The translations under genes and the position numbers were made by a program. The notes under the pieces are model-generated. The model was not told the origin of the DNA. It saw only the letters and a list, made by a program, of their open reading frames with translations, and made no database searches. This document shows, piece after piece, positions 7,733 through 15,940 of a stretch of DNA of 32,404 bases. How positions within the stretch are numbered: position 1 is the stretch's first letter; every line of letters starts with the position of its first letter. Source of the DNA: Pseudomonas sp. GM21 (lineage in GTDB: Bacteria > Pseudomonadota > Gammaproteobacteria > Pseudomonadales > Pseudomonadaceae); NCBI RefSeq assembly GCF_000282215.1, contig NZ_AKJS01000152.1, forward strand, positions 1 through 32,404. Direction: 5' to 3'.

Positions 7733-8140
7733 ATGGGGCCAGTATCGACGGTAGGCACGAACGTTTCTGGCGGGTTGATTCTGGTGGTCGAAGACGACCC
7801 GCTGATCCTGGAGTTTCTCTGCGAAATTCTCCAGGACGAAGGGTTCGTGGTTCAACCACAGATTAGTGCGGATGCCGCTTCAGCCTACCTGGAGCAGAAC
7901 GCGGACAATGTCCGTTTGTTGCTCACCGACATCACTATGCCGGGCACGCTCAACGGCGCAGACCTGGCCAATCAGTTTGGCGACCGCTGGCCAGACAAGC
8001 CGATCATGATCATGTCCGGTTTCGAAACACCGCAAAGCGCCGGTGTCAGGCATTCAGTCTCGTTTATCAAAAAGCCTTGGGCACTTGGCCAATTGCTGGA
8101 CTGCGTCGAAGGCGCCTTGAAGTCCAAGCCCGTCAGTTGA
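7733..8140 (+). CDS. Stand-alone response-regulator receiver domain
   Basis: A 135-residue CheY-like protein with a receiver domain and nothing else. Acidic pocket Glu20-Asp21-Asp22, phospho-acceptor Asp66 in LLTDITMPG, Ser95 in MIMSGFE and Lys114 in FIKKPW are all present, so it should accept phosphate. There is no output domain, so it probably acts by protein contact or as a phosphate relay. No histidine kinase is nearby; the partner must lie elsewhere. AAGGAG sits ten bases ahead of the ATG. The HAD gene follows after 89 bp and could share the transcript. Confidence 0.9.
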   Translation: MGPVSTVGTNVSGGLILVVEDDPLILEFLCEILQDEGFVVQPQISADAASAYLEQNADNVRLLLTDITMPGTLNGADLANQFGDRWPDKPIMIMSGFETPQSAGVRHSVSFIKKPWALGQLLDCVEGALKSKPVS

Positions 8141-8163
8141 AACGTTATTGCACCGTTTGAGCC

Positions 8164-8219
8164 CCTCTCGCGGGTAAATGCTACATTGCCAGGCATGCCT
8201 GCCTGGCCTTTGCGAGAGG
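8164..8219 (+). promoter_or_regulatory. RNA hairpin that would mask the HAD-gene ribosome-binding site
   Basis: The outer stem CCTCTCGC (8164-8171) pairs with GCGAGAGG (8212-8219), 8 bp. The inner stem GCCAGGCA (8188-8195) pairs with TGCCTGGC (8200-8207), 8 bp with a 4-nt loop. The 3' strand of the outer stem contains most of AGAGGA, the only Shine-Dalgarno for the TTG start at 8230. The inner hairpin is followed by CTTTGCG, a poor U-tract, so a plain terminator is less likely. Confidence 0.55.
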
Positions 8220-8229
8220 AAGCTGATCC

Positions 8230-8898
8230 TTGTCTGCTCAACCATCCGTTTTCAATACAGCCTATCGCGCCTTCCTGTTCGATATGGACGGCACCGTGCT
8301 CAATTCCATCGCCGCCGCCGAGCGGATCTGGACGATCTGGGCCTTGCGCCACGGGGTGGATGTCGCGTCCTTCCTGCCGACCATTCACGGTGCCCGCGCC
8401 ATCGACACGGTCAATCGCCAGGGTTTGCCGGGGGTAGATGCCGAGGCAGAGGCAGCGTGGATAACCCAGGCGGAAATCGAGGATGTGGAAGGGATTGTCG
8501 AGGTTCGTGGTGCGAAGGCTTTCCTTCAGTCGTTGCCGACAGGCCAATGGGCAATTGTCACTTCCGCACCAAGGGCACTGGCCTTGCGCCGGATGGCGGC
8601 GGCGGGGATTCCAGAGCCTGAAGTCATGGTGACAGCCGAAGATGTCAGCGAGGGTAAACCGGATCCTGCGGGGTATCGGCTGGCGGCGAAACGGCTGGGT
8701 GTTGAGGTGACGCAATGTTTGATCTTTGAAGATGCCGCCGTAGGCATTCAGGCGGCGGAAGCGGCGGGGGCGGATCTGGTGATCATCACCGAGACGCATG
8801 AACATCCGATTCAGACGGCGCATGCCACATTGGCCGGATATCAGTCGGTGACCACATCTGTGAATCCCGACCACCATCTGCGCCTCAAACAATTCTAA
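8230..8898 (+). CDS. HAD-superfamily hydrolase (phosphatase)
   Basis: A 222-residue HAD phosphatase with all four motifs: DMDGTV (Asp18 nucleophile, Asp20 acid/base), TSAPR (Thr111-Ser112), Lys143 in EGKPDP, and FEDAAVGIQAA (Glu167/Asp168, Mg2+). A helical cap lies between motifs 1 and 2 (about 25-90). The pattern fits the sugar-phosphate / glycerol-3-phosphate / phosphoglycolate phosphatase group; the substrate is not resolved. The start is TTG with AGAGGA nine bases before it. No in-frame ATG would keep motif 1. The RNA stem at 8164-8219 may limit translation. The gene ends in a REPIN shared with the convergent neighbour. Confidence 0.88.
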   Translation: MSAQPSVFNTAYRAFLFDMDGTVLNSIAAAERIWTIWALRHGVDVASFLPTIHGARAIDTVNRQGLPGVDAEAEAAWITQAEIEDVEGIVEVRGAKAFLQSLPTGQWAIVTSAPRALALRRMAAAGIPEPEVMVTAEDVSEGKPDPAGYRLAAKRLGVEVTQCLIFEDAAVGIQAAEAAGADLVIITETHEHPIQTAHATLAGYQSVTTSVNPDHHLRLKQF

Positions 8899-8899
8899 C

Positions 8900-8988
8900 T
8901 GTGGGAGCGAGCCTGCTCGCGATAGCGGTGGATCAGGCGCAATTGATGTGACTGAACCACGGCTATCGCGAGCCGGCTCGCTCCCACA
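8900..8988. repeat. REPIN, family GTGGGAGCGAGCCTGCTCGC
   Basis: Two inverted 27-nt arms (8900-8926 and 8962-8988) match with one mismatch around a unique 35-nt spacer. It lies between two convergent genes and is likely to fold and slow transcription from both sides. Confidence 0.9.
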
Positions 8989-9005
8989 ATGGTTCTTTGT
9001 ACTCG

Positions 9006-9665
9006 TTAATAGAGTCCGGGTATCAGCCGCCAGGTGTTGGCGCAATACTCGTCATATTCACCACCAAACTGCGCCCTCAACAGCGCTTCTTCAGCGCGAA
9101 TCCGCGCAATCAACGGGATCACCATCAACGCGGTCAGCAACAGTCCGACACCTGAACGAAACGCCAGCGCCCATCCCACCGCAATCACCAGCATCCCCAG
9201 GTAGCTGGGATTGCGCAGGTGCCGATAAATCCCGTCGGTGACCAGCCTGTGCCCCGGCTGAATCGCCACCAACCCGCTGAACCGCTTGCCCAACACGAAC
9301 ACGGGCCACAAGCGCAGCGCGCCGCCTACGATGAACAGCAATGCGCCGATCCAGCGCAGGCCTTCACCACCGAAGGTCCAGAAGTCGATCCGGTCGGTGT
9401 AGGCTGGCAGGAACCCGCTGAGCAACCCGATCACGCCGAACGCCGGAAGCACCCAACGATTGGCCCGGTCTTCGCGCTCGCCGGAACTCAAGTTGACCTC
9501 GGTGAACAGCGAAGCCACAGTCATCACCAGTGTTGCCAAGGCAACTGCCACCAGCGACGCATGCGCAAAATACGCCGCAAACCCGCCCATCCCCCACACC
9601 GCCAGGCCCAGGTAGGCGAGGGTGCCGACGATGGCGAAAATCGCCAGTCCGGGGGAGATTTTCAT
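9006..9665 (-). CDS. Isoprenylcysteine carboxyl methyltransferase (ICMT) family membrane protein
   Basis: A 219-residue integral membrane protein with hydrophobic segments near 5-27, 34-56, 74-88, 107-122 and 157-188. The C-terminal ICMT/PEMT signature is clear: GHRLVTDGIYRHLRNPSYLG, then a helical pair, then RIRAEEALLRAQFGGEYDEYC. In bacteria such enzymes methylate unknown small or lipid substrates with SAM. ATG 9665 is chosen over GTG 9671 because GAGG lies five bases ahead of it. The gene is single, convergent with the HAD gene. Confidence 0.85.
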   Translation of the reverse strand: MKISPGLAIFAIVGTLAYLGLAVWGMGGFAAYFAHASLVAVALATLVMTVASLFTEVNLSSGEREDRANRWVLPAFGVIGLLSGFLPAYTDRIDFWTFGGEGLRWIGALLFIVGGALRLWPVFVLGKRFSGLVAIQPGHRLVTDGIYRHLRNPSYLGMLVIAVGWALAFRSGVGLLLTALMVIPLIARIRAEEALLRAQFGGEYDEYCANTWRLIPGLY

Positions 9666-9800
9666 GAGCACCTCGTCATAAAAATGGTCCTGTTCAGTTT
9701 AGATAACCGATGCTGCTCATGCGTTCAACTCGGTAACGGTGGCCGGAGTGCAGGGTGAACTAAGCTTGGATAAGAGCCGTTCACCTTTTGGACACTCGCG

Positions 9801-10730
9801 ATGCTGCACATCAAAACGCCGTTGATTCTGCATTGGGGCCTTTCGACGCCGACCCGGCGGATCTGGCTCAAGATGGAAAACCTGCAACCCAGTGGTTCGT
9901 TCAAGCTGCGTGGCATGGGGCTTCTGTGCAGTCAGGCCAAGGCGCAGGGAAAACACCGGGTTGTTTGCCCATCAGGCGGCAATGCCGGTTTTGCCACTGC
10001 GATTGCCGCCGCCAGCCTGGGGCTGAGCGCCTGCATTGTGGTGCCGCACACGACCCCTGAGACGACCCGCGCCAGGATCCGCAAAACCGGCGCTGAAGTC
10101 ATTGTTCACGGCAAGGTCTGGGACGAAGCCAATCAACGGGCAAGACAACTCTCGCAAGACGCGGACACCGAATACGTGCCGGCCTTCGATCATCCGGTGT
10201 TGTGGGAAGGGCACAGCACGCTGGTGGATGAAGTCCTGGAGGTGTGTCCTCAGTTCGATGTGATGGTGACATCGGTGGGCGGCGGCGGTTTGCTCGCGGG
10301 AATCCTCACCGGGTTGATTCGCCATGGGCGCACGGACTGCCGGATCATCGCCTGCGAAACCGAGGGCGCCGCATCTTTTGCCGCTGCCGTGGACGCCGGG
10401 CATCCCGTCAGGTTGCCGCGCATCGACACCGTGGCAACCTCGCTTGGTGCCGCGCAAGTCGCGGCCTGGCCGGTGCAGCACATCAAGGAGTTTGCTTACC
10501 AGTGCGTGGTGCTCAGCGATGAGGACGCAATCATGGGCGTTGTTCGTTTCGCTAGAGACATGCGCCAACTGGTGGAACCGGCGTGCGGAGTTTCATTGGC
10601 GGTCGCGTATCTGGACCATCGAGCCATCGCCGATGCACACGACGTGGTGATCGTGGTCTGTGGCGGGGTAAGTGTCAGTGCGCAATTAGTCGCCGGATGG
10701 GCGCGCCTATCCGGTAAGCGAGCGAAGTAG
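9801..10730 (+). CDS. PLP-dependent serine/threonine dehydratase-like enzyme
   Basis: A 309-residue fold-type II PLP enzyme. Lys35 in QPSGSFKLRG is the Schiff-base lysine; PSGGNAGFA (57-65) and VGGGGLLAG (159-167) are the substrate and PLP-phosphate loops; VVIVVCGGVSV near the end holds the residue facing the pyridine nitrogen. The single-domain layout without an ACT regulatory domain resembles catabolic L-serine/L-threonine ammonia-lyase, which converts serine to pyruvate or threonine to 2-oxobutyrate. A weak GGA precedes the ATG. It stands alone; the next gene is convergent. Confidence 0.85.
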   Translation: MLHIKTPLILHWGLSTPTRRIWLKMENLQPSGSFKLRGMGLLCSQAKAQGKHRVVCPSGGNAGFATAIAAASLGLSACIVVPHTTPETTRARIRKTGAEVIVHGKVWDEANQRARQLSQDADTEYVPAFDHPVLWEGHSTLVDEVLEVCPQFDVMVTSVGGGGLLAGILTGLIRHGRTDCRIIACETEGAASFAAAVDAGHPVRLPRIDTVATSLGAAQVAAWPVQHIKEFAYQCVVLSDEDAIMGVVRFARDMRQLVEPACGVSLAVAYLDHRAIADAHDVVIVVCGGVSVSAQLVAGWARLSGKRAK

Positions 10731-10781
10731 GGCTGGAAACGCTAGTCCTGTGTCACAAGCCCCACCGCTATTTTTCAGCCT

Positions 10782-11099
10782 TCATTGGCCGGTAGCATTG
10801 CCTTCCTGAATCAGGATGGCTCGGGCCAGGTCTTCATCGCTGGCATTGAGACCGGGATTGTCCTGACGGATTTTTTTCAGTACCGACTCCAGATAAACCC
10901 CGCGAATCTCACCGCCACTGGCAACAAAGCTCGAGGCGTCATCCCGGGCGGGAATCATCAGTTTGTCATCCTTGAACGTCGAATACAGCGAAGCTGAAAC
11001 CCCGGCTGAAGTGGCAACATCTTCCGCATCCACTTTGGCCATCGCTGAACCGAAGGGTAAACACAGCATCAGGGAGGAGATAATAATCAGTCGGCGCAT
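10782..11099 (-). CDS. DUF2388 family secreted protein
   Basis: A 105-residue protein with a signal peptide (cleavage after GSAMA, residue 21). The mature part has the features I associate with DUF2388 of pseudomonads: a SAGVSASLYSTFKDDKL segment, IPARDDASSFVASGGEIRG, and NPGLNASDEDLARAIL. Function is unknown; a periplasmic location is expected. GAGGA precedes the ATG. It is convergent with the PLP enzyme gene. Confidence 0.85.
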   Translation of the reverse strand: MRRLIIISSLMLCLPFGSAMAKVDAEDVATSAGVSASLYSTFKDDKLMIPARDDASSFVASGGEIRGVYLESVLKKIRQDNPGLNASDEDLARAILIQEGNATGQ

Positions 11100-11211
11100 G
11101 ACGGTGTCCTCTGAAAGCGTGCAGCAAAAAGGAAGTACCTCTTAGCTTAGGATGCGTGGCTGTCGCCAGGAGTTCCTTATCGCCGCAATTTCGTTATAAC
11201 CACAGTGTGCT

Positions 11212-11250
11212 GTAGCGACTGCCGAGCCTGCGCGGCTGCGTTCGGCTCGG
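11212..11250. repeat. Solo REP palindrome beyond the OprD gene
   Basis: It resembles the REP at 32261, with CCGAGCC (11222-11228) pairing with GGCTCGG (11244-11250). It starts 17 bp downstream of the porin stop and can form a stem at the 3' end of that transcript. Confidence 0.7.
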
Positions 11251-11267
11251 TCTGCGCACCCGCTCTG

Positions 11268-12575
11268 TTAAAGCAACGGAATGCTGTAGCTCACAATCAA
11301 GCGGTTCTGGTCCTGGTCGCGGGCCGCCTCGCTGTTGGACTTGCCGTTGCGCCATCCGAATCCGACACTTTTGAACGTGCCGGACTGAATCACGTAGTCC
11401 AGCGCAATGTCCCGCTCCCACTCCTTTTGGGTATCGCCGGAGGTCGTCTTGATATCGTCGCCGCTGAGGTACATGACGGACGCTTTCAAGCCGGGCACTC
11501 CCAGGGCGGCGAAGTCATAGGCGTACTGGCCGAAGGCAGTGCGTTCGCCCGCGCGGGTGAAGGTTTGAATCAGGCGGTCGGTGTACAAGTAAACACTGGC
11601 ACCGCCGGCCCCCTTGTTGACCAGGCTTCCCTGATTGAGCTGCGTGAAGTTGCTGCCGCTCGACACGCTTTGATAGCCCGCGGTGATGCCATGGCCACCC
11701 CGGGTGTAAATCAGCGCGGCGCTCCAGGTCTTGTTGTCGATCTCGCCATCATTGCCTTGGGTGTAGCCACTGATTTTGTAGCCTGGAGTGCCCGAGCTGT
11801 TTGCACCAGATGAATCGGTCTTGAAGTAACGCAAATCGGTCTTCAGCGATTGACCGTCCGAGATCGCCAGTGTGTGGATCAAACCCAAAAACTGCTGGGT
11901 GTAGTAGTTGTCCAGGTGGGCATAGTAATACTGGGCGGTCAGGTCCTTGGTGATTTTCCAGTCGCCGCCGGCGAAGTCGAATGCATTGCTTTCACGGGTG
12001 CCGCCGGTAGCGGCCAGACCCGTCTGATCGGTTGAGCCTCGGCCGGTGGCGTGTTCGATTCGTCCTCCGGTGAAGGTCAGATCCTGCAACTCGCCCGAGG
12101 TTATCTGGCCACCTTCAAAGGTTTGTGGCAGCAGGCGTCCGTCGTTGGACACCAGGATGGGCAGCTTCGGCAGCAGCGTACCCAGGCGCAATTCGGTTTT
12201 CGAGACCTTGACCTTGCCGATCAACCCGAGCCGGCTCCACTCGTCGACAGCACGGTTATCCGTGTCGGAAGGAATCATGGAGCTGCCGACATGCCGACCT
12301 TTGCCACTGTCCAGCGTGATCCCCAACAGTCCCAAGGCATCGACACCAACACCGATCATGCCGTCGGTGTAGCCCGACTTGTAATCGAGCATGAAACCCT
12401 GCGCCCACTCTTCGGTTTTCGAAGGCGGGGCTGTGCCGTCGCGATTGTCGTTGTTGAAGTAGTAATTTCTCAGGCCCAAGGTGGCTTTGCTGTCACTCAG
12501 GAAATCAGCGTGTGCCTGGGTGCTCAGTGCAATGGCGCCCAGTGCAACCGTGACAGCCGTTTTTTTGCTGCTCAT
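11268..12575 (-). CDS. OprD-family outer-membrane porin
   Basis: A 435-residue protein, within the usual size of the family. The signal peptide ends THAHA-like at residue 23 (STQAHA), and the mature start DFLSDSKATLGLRNYYFNND is typical of OprD porins. Amphipathic beta strands fill the rest, and it ends in the barrel closing strand NRLIVSYSIPLL. Such porins admit specific basic amino acids or carboxylates. It lies just downstream of the catabolic operon on the same strand, 125 bp after the PPC gene, with a hairpin between, so it is likely to serve the same substrate while having its own transcript or partial readthrough. Confidence 0.9.
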   Translation of the reverse strand: MSSKKTAVTVALGAIALSTQAHADFLSDSKATLGLRNYYFNNDNRDGTAPPSKTEEWAQGFMLDYKSGYTDGMIGVGVDALGLLGITLDSGKGRHVGSSMIPSDTDNRAVDEWSRLGLIGKVKVSKTELRLGTLLPKLPILVSNDGRLLPQTFEGGQITSGELQDLTFTGGRIEHATGRGSTDQTGLAATGGTRESNAFDFAGGDWKITKDLTAQYYYAHLDNYYTQQFLGLIHTLAISDGQSLKTDLRYFKTDSSGANSSGTPGYKISGYTQGNDGEIDNKTWSAALIYTRGGHGITAGYQSVSSGSNFTQLNQGSLVNKGAGGASVYLYTDRLIQTFTRAGERTAFGQYAYDFAALGVPGLKASVMYLSGDDIKTTSGDTQKEWERDIALDYVIQSGTFKSVGFGWRNGKSNSEAARDQDQNRLIVSYSIPLL

Positions 12576-12662
12576 GTAAATCGCCCCGTTTTATTGTCGT
12601 TTGGAATTGGGAGCGGACGTGTCCGCGCATGCTGTCGATCAGATTCAAGGGAGGCACGAAAC

Positions 12663-12685
12663 GGCTCCCGCAGGGTTTGCGGGAG
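12663..12685 (-). terminator. Hairpin terminator after the PPC gene
   Basis: GCTCCCGCA (12663-12671) pairs with TGCGGGAGC (12677-12685), 9 bp with a 5-nt loop. Read on the minus strand it is followed by CCGTTTCG, a weak U-tract, so termination may be partial. Confidence 0.6.
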
Positions 12686-12700
12686 CTCGATTCTCTTGGG

Positions 12701-13261
12701 TCAGATCCCCAGCACATTGGCGCCGATGCACGGGTCGATCCCGCGTTCCAGACGACGCGGGTGAACGATCACGGTAATTTCCATCGAGCCCGTGGTGACT
12801 TCAAAGTCGAGAATGTGGCCGCCGTAGGCTTGAAAGGTGGCGTCTCCGGCAACACCGTGCATGTGGATTGAGGGTTGATCGTTTTTCCAGGCCACAGAAC
12901 CGGTAAGACTGGCCATCTCGACACTGTTGAAGGTCCTGGCATCGAATTCCTTTTTGTCCTTGTTCCAGAAGCCGAATTTCACGTTTCCGAAACCGATCCC
13001 GCTGATGGACGCGCTCGGGATTTTTTCGGCGATGGCCAGTTTGGTCAGTTCCTTGAACGCGTTGTCGCCCATGCGCAGCACCATGAGGTAGCCGGTCGCG
13101 GTTTTGGTGTAGCGCGGGGTGGCTTCGGTGGCACATTGCATGGGTGTTATCGTCACGGTTGGCTGGGTTTCGGCAATGGCCGCGCTGTTGAGCATCACGA
13201 CGGTGGTCACCGCCAACATCAATTTGGACAGGCAGTGTTTCGGGTGAAGTTGAACGTGCAT
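12701..13261 (-). CDS. Secreted PPC/DUF296-domain protein
   Basis: A 186-residue protein with a signal peptide (about 1-30, ending SAAIA). Residues about 54-168 form a PPC (DUF296, PCC) domain: YLMVLRMGDNAFKELTKLAIAEKI, then SISGIGFGNVKFGFWN, then SIHMHGVAGDATFQAYGGHILDFEVTTGSMEITVIV, including a His-x-His pair (133, 135). In plants and many bacteria PPC domains are cytoplasmic or linked to an AT-hook; export is unusual. Two extra Cys residues (43 and 178) lie outside the domain and could form a disulfide. It is the last gene of the catabolic run, 110 bp after the aldehyde dehydrogenase. It might bind or process the substrate in the periplasm; that is inference. Confidence 0.75.
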   Translation of the reverse strand: MHVQLHPKHCLSKLMLAVTTVVMLNSAAIAETQPTVTITPMQCATEATPRYTKTATGYLMVLRMGDNAFKELTKLAIAEKIPSASISGIGFGNVKFGFWNKDKKEFDARTFNSVEMASLTGSVAWKNDQPSIHMHGVAGDATFQAYGGHILDFEVTTGSMEITVIVHPRRLERGIDPCIGANVLGI

Positions 13262-13322
13262 GGGACTTCCTATGTTTTTTGTTGTTGTGGGTTACAGCGT
13301 TTTTGGGGACGAGCGGGCCCGG

Positions 13323-13342
13323 CGCCTATCTGTTGATAGGCG
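13323..13342. other. Small hairpin between the dehydrogenase and PPC genes
   Basis: CGCCTATC pairs with GATAGGCG (8 bp, loop TGTT). There is no U-tract on the minus strand. It may protect the upstream mRNA end or mark a processing point inside the operon. Confidence 0.5.
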
Positions 13343-13371
13343 ACAGAGTTGTTGTTAACAGTGGGTGTTAG

Positions 13372-14949
13372 TTACAGCGCGTCACGACTGCTGACACCGT
13401 CAATCAGTCGGTTAATGCCCAATGGATTGCCGTTCTTGAGTGCTTGCGGCAACAAACTATCGGGGCAATTCTGGTAGCACACGGGGCGCAGGAAACGATC
13501 GATCGCCAGCGTCCCCACTGAGGTGCCGCGCGCATCCGATGTGGCCGGGTAAGGCCCGCCGTGAACCATCGCGTCGCAGACTTCGACGCCGGTGGGATAG
13601 CCGTTGAACAGCACGCGTCCGACTTTCTGTTCCAGCAGCGCCAGAACCTCGGCCAGGGTGTCGAGTTCTTTGTCTTCGGCAATCAGCGTGGCGGTGAGCT
13701 GGCCGCGCAAACCGTGCAATGCCTGGAGCAGTTGTGCGTGATCGGCGACTTCGACGACGATGGTGGCCGGTCCGAAAACCTCTTCCTGAAGCAATTCGTC
13801 GCCGTTGATCAGCAGGCTGGAATCGGCTTTGAACACTTGCGGCTGCGCCTGATTGCCGGTTTGTGCTGCGCCTGCCAAGTGGGTCATGCCGGGATTGGCG
13901 TGAAGGCTTTCCAGACCGTGACAGTAGCTTTTCAACGCGCCGGCATTGAGCATGGTTTGCGCCGGTTGTTCGCCCATCAGCGCGACAAAGCGTTCGAGGA
14001 ATGCGCTGAATTCAGGCGAACGAATGCCCACGACCAGGCCGGGGTTGGTGCAGAACTGGCCCGCACCCAGCACCACGGAGGCGCTCAGTTCGGCAGCGAT
14101 CTTGTCACCGCGCACCATGAGGGCTTCGGGCATCAACAGCACCGGGTTGATGCTGCTCATCTCGGCAAACACCGGGATCGGCTGAGGTCGCGCCGCAGCC
14201 ATGTCGCACAAGGCCCGGCCACCGCGCAAGGAACCGGTGAAGCCGACGGCCTGAATCGACGGGTGTTTGACCAGGGCTTCACCGACGCTGCCGTAAAGCA
14301 GGCTGAACACGCCATCGGGCATGCCGGTTGTTTTCGCCGCGCGGGTGATTGCATCGGCAACGTAATCGGCGGTGGCCATGTGGCCGCTGTGGGCCTTGAA
14401 CACCACCGGGCAGCCCGCAGCGAACGCTGATGCGGTGTCGCCACCGGCAGTGGAAAACGCCAGCGGGAAGTTGCTGGCGCCAAACACGGCAACCGGACCG
14501 AGGCCGGTGCGGTACTGGCGCAGGTCGGGGCGGGGCAGGGGTTGGCGATCCGGCAGGGCACGGTCGATGCGAGCGCCATAGAAATCGCCGCGGCGCAGCA
14601 TTGTGGCGAACAGGCGCATCTGGCCGCTGGTGCGGGCTCGCTCCCCTTGAATGCGCCCGGTGGGCAGCGCGGTTTCCCGGCATACGAGGGCAATGAAGTC
14701 GTCGTTCAGCGCCTCAAGTTCGCTGGCGATAGCGTCCAGGAACTGCGCGCGTCGGGATGCGGACAGATTGCGAAAAGTCGGGTAAGCGCTGGCGGCAGCG
14801 ACTGCGGCGCCATCCACTTCATCCAGCGTCGCTTGATGAAACAGGTAGGGCAATGCTTCGCCGGTGCTGGCGTCATGGCTTTGCAGCGTATTCGCGCCTT
14901 TTGCCGAGCGTACGCCGGCGATGTAGTTGTGGCCTGAAACTTCAAACAT
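13372..14949 (-). CDS. Alpha-ketoglutarate-semialdehyde-type NAD(P)+ aldehyde dehydrogenase
   Basis: A 525-residue aldehyde dehydrogenase of the class that oxidises 2-oxoglutarate semialdehyde (and similar semialdehydes such as succinate or glutarate semialdehyde) in sugar-acid and hydroxyproline catabolism. The catalytic set is complete: Asn160 in FGASNFP, Lys185 in VFKAHSGH, Glu263 in FAEMSSINP and Cys300 in GAGQFCTNPG. The C-terminal HGGPYPATSD and RFLRPVCYQN stretches are typical of this subclass. AGGAGT precedes the ATG. It lies 31 bp after the second lactonase-like gene and should oxidise the aldehyde made by the iron-type alcohol dehydrogenase of the same operon. Confidence 0.88.
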   Translation of the reverse strand: MFEVSGHNYIAGVRSAKGANTLQSHDASTGEALPYLFHQATLDEVDGAAVAAASAYPTFRNLSASRRAQFLDAIASELEALNDDFIALVCRETALPTGRIQGERARTSGQMRLFATMLRRGDFYGARIDRALPDRQPLPRPDLRQYRTGLGPVAVFGASNFPLAFSTAGGDTASAFAAGCPVVFKAHSGHMATADYVADAITRAAKTTGMPDGVFSLLYGSVGEALVKHPSIQAVGFTGSLRGGRALCDMAAARPQPIPVFAEMSSINPVLLMPEALMVRGDKIAAELSASVVLGAGQFCTNPGLVVGIRSPEFSAFLERFVALMGEQPAQTMLNAGALKSYCHGLESLHANPGMTHLAGAAQTGNQAQPQVFKADSSLLINGDELLQEEVFGPATIVVEVADHAQLLQALHGLRGQLTATLIAEDKELDTLAEVLALLEQKVGRVLFNGYPTGVEVCDAMVHGGPYPATSDARGTSVGTLAIDRFLRPVCYQNCPDSLLPQALKNGNPLGINRLIDGVSSRDAL

Positions 14950-14980
14950 GGTTGACTCCTGTTGAACGGTTCAAATTGGA

Positions 14981-15940
14981 TCAAGTGAGCCGGTAGATTC
15001 GTCGGGCGTTGTCATGAAACAAGGCCAACCGATCGGCGCGGGAGCGGTCGCGAACGATGGTTTTGAAACCGTCGAACACTTCGCTCAGGCTGTTCACCAC
15101 GCCATCGACCGGGTAATTGCTGGCAAACATGCAGCGGCTGGCCTCGAAGATCGAAATCGCGTCGTTCACCACCCGCCGGTTTGCCTCGACGGGCCAAGCC
15201 TGACCGGGGATGCAAATACCGGAAATCTTCAGGGCGACGTTCGGCTCCCGTGCCAGTAGCGCGAGTCTTTCGCGCCAGCCGGCCAGACCGTCCTCCGAGC
15301 GATCGGCCGGTAAGCCGGTGTGATTGACCACTAGGAGCACGTCGGGAAAGTCCCTGGCCAGCTCGGCGGCTTCCGACAGATGCCACCAGGGCGCTTGCAA
15401 TTCGAAATGCAGGCCGTTTTCAGCCAGTTGTGCGTACCCCTCACGCCAGCGCGGATCGCGCATCGAGCCCGGCGCGGAAAAATCTTCCTGCCATGCCTTA
15501 CGAGTGGTCACCACCGGTTTGTGGCGCACACCGCGAACCAGTGGATGCGTGGCGTACTGCTGTAACAGGATTGAAGCGTCGTCACGATCCAGCCAGGCCT
15601 GCGCCACCATGGCGGCCAGCGTCGGTTCGTGTTGTGCCAGGGTTTCGACAAAATCCACTTCGTCGGCCGGCGTTGCCGGGTCCCATTCACCCTCGATGAC
15701 CACCGTTTGCACAATGCGATGGCTGCCCGTCAGCCGACGATAATCATGGGGCAGGAAGTTGCGGCAGATCGACGAGTAATCGCCGTATCGAAAGGGCCGC
15801 AACGGGCGATCGTTCAGCCATGGGTAGTAATGCTGTTCGATATCGAAATAATGCTGGTGGGCGTCGACAATGGGTAAATCCGCGTCTTCGCCGCTGGCCA
15901 GAAAGCGTGCACGCCAATCGATGGCATTTGCGTTATCCAT
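14981..15940 (-). CDS. COG3618 amidohydrolase/lactonase, paralog 2
   Basis: A 319-residue TIM-barrel protein of the family that contains L-fuconolactonase and 2-pyrone-4,6-dicarboxylate lactonase. The strand-1 metal motif is DAHQH (His28, His30). Further landmarks are VRGVRHKPV, VVNHTGLP on the strand bearing a histidine, and CMFASNYPVDG near the strand-8 position, which is often Asp in related lactonases but Asn here. Start ATG 15940 overlaps the stop of paralog 1 by 8 nt (ATGGATAA), implying coupled translation. The longer in-frame start at 16060 would bury 120 bp in the upstream gene and is rejected. It is similar to paralog 1 throughout and has the same length. Likely role: opening of a lactone or ring ester. 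Confidence 0.82.
   Translation of the reverse strand: MDNANAIDWRARFLASGEDADLPIVDAHQHYFDIEQHYYPWLNDRPLRPFRYGDYSSICRNFLPHDYRRLTGSHRIVQTVVIEGEWDPATPADEVDFVETLAQHEPTLAAMVAQAWLDRDDASILLQQYATHPLVRGVRHKPVVTTRKAWQEDFSAPGSMRDPRWREGYAQLAENGLHFELQAPWWHLSEAAELARDFPDVLLVVNHTGLPADRSEDGLAGWRERLALLAREPNVALKISGICIPGQAWPVEANRRVVNDAISIFEASRCMFASNYPVDGVVNSLSEVFDGFKTIVRDRSRADRLALFHDNARRIYRLT

Noticed and set aside
8188..8207. Reading the GCCAGGCA/TGCCTGGC hairpin as a plain terminator of the receiver gene
   Set aside because: It is followed by CTTTGCG rather than a U-run, and the enclosing stem involves the next gene's ribosome-binding site.
7972..9045. 357-codon minus-strand frame
   Set aside because: Runs antisense through the receiver and HAD genes and across a REPIN; no domain and no start signal.
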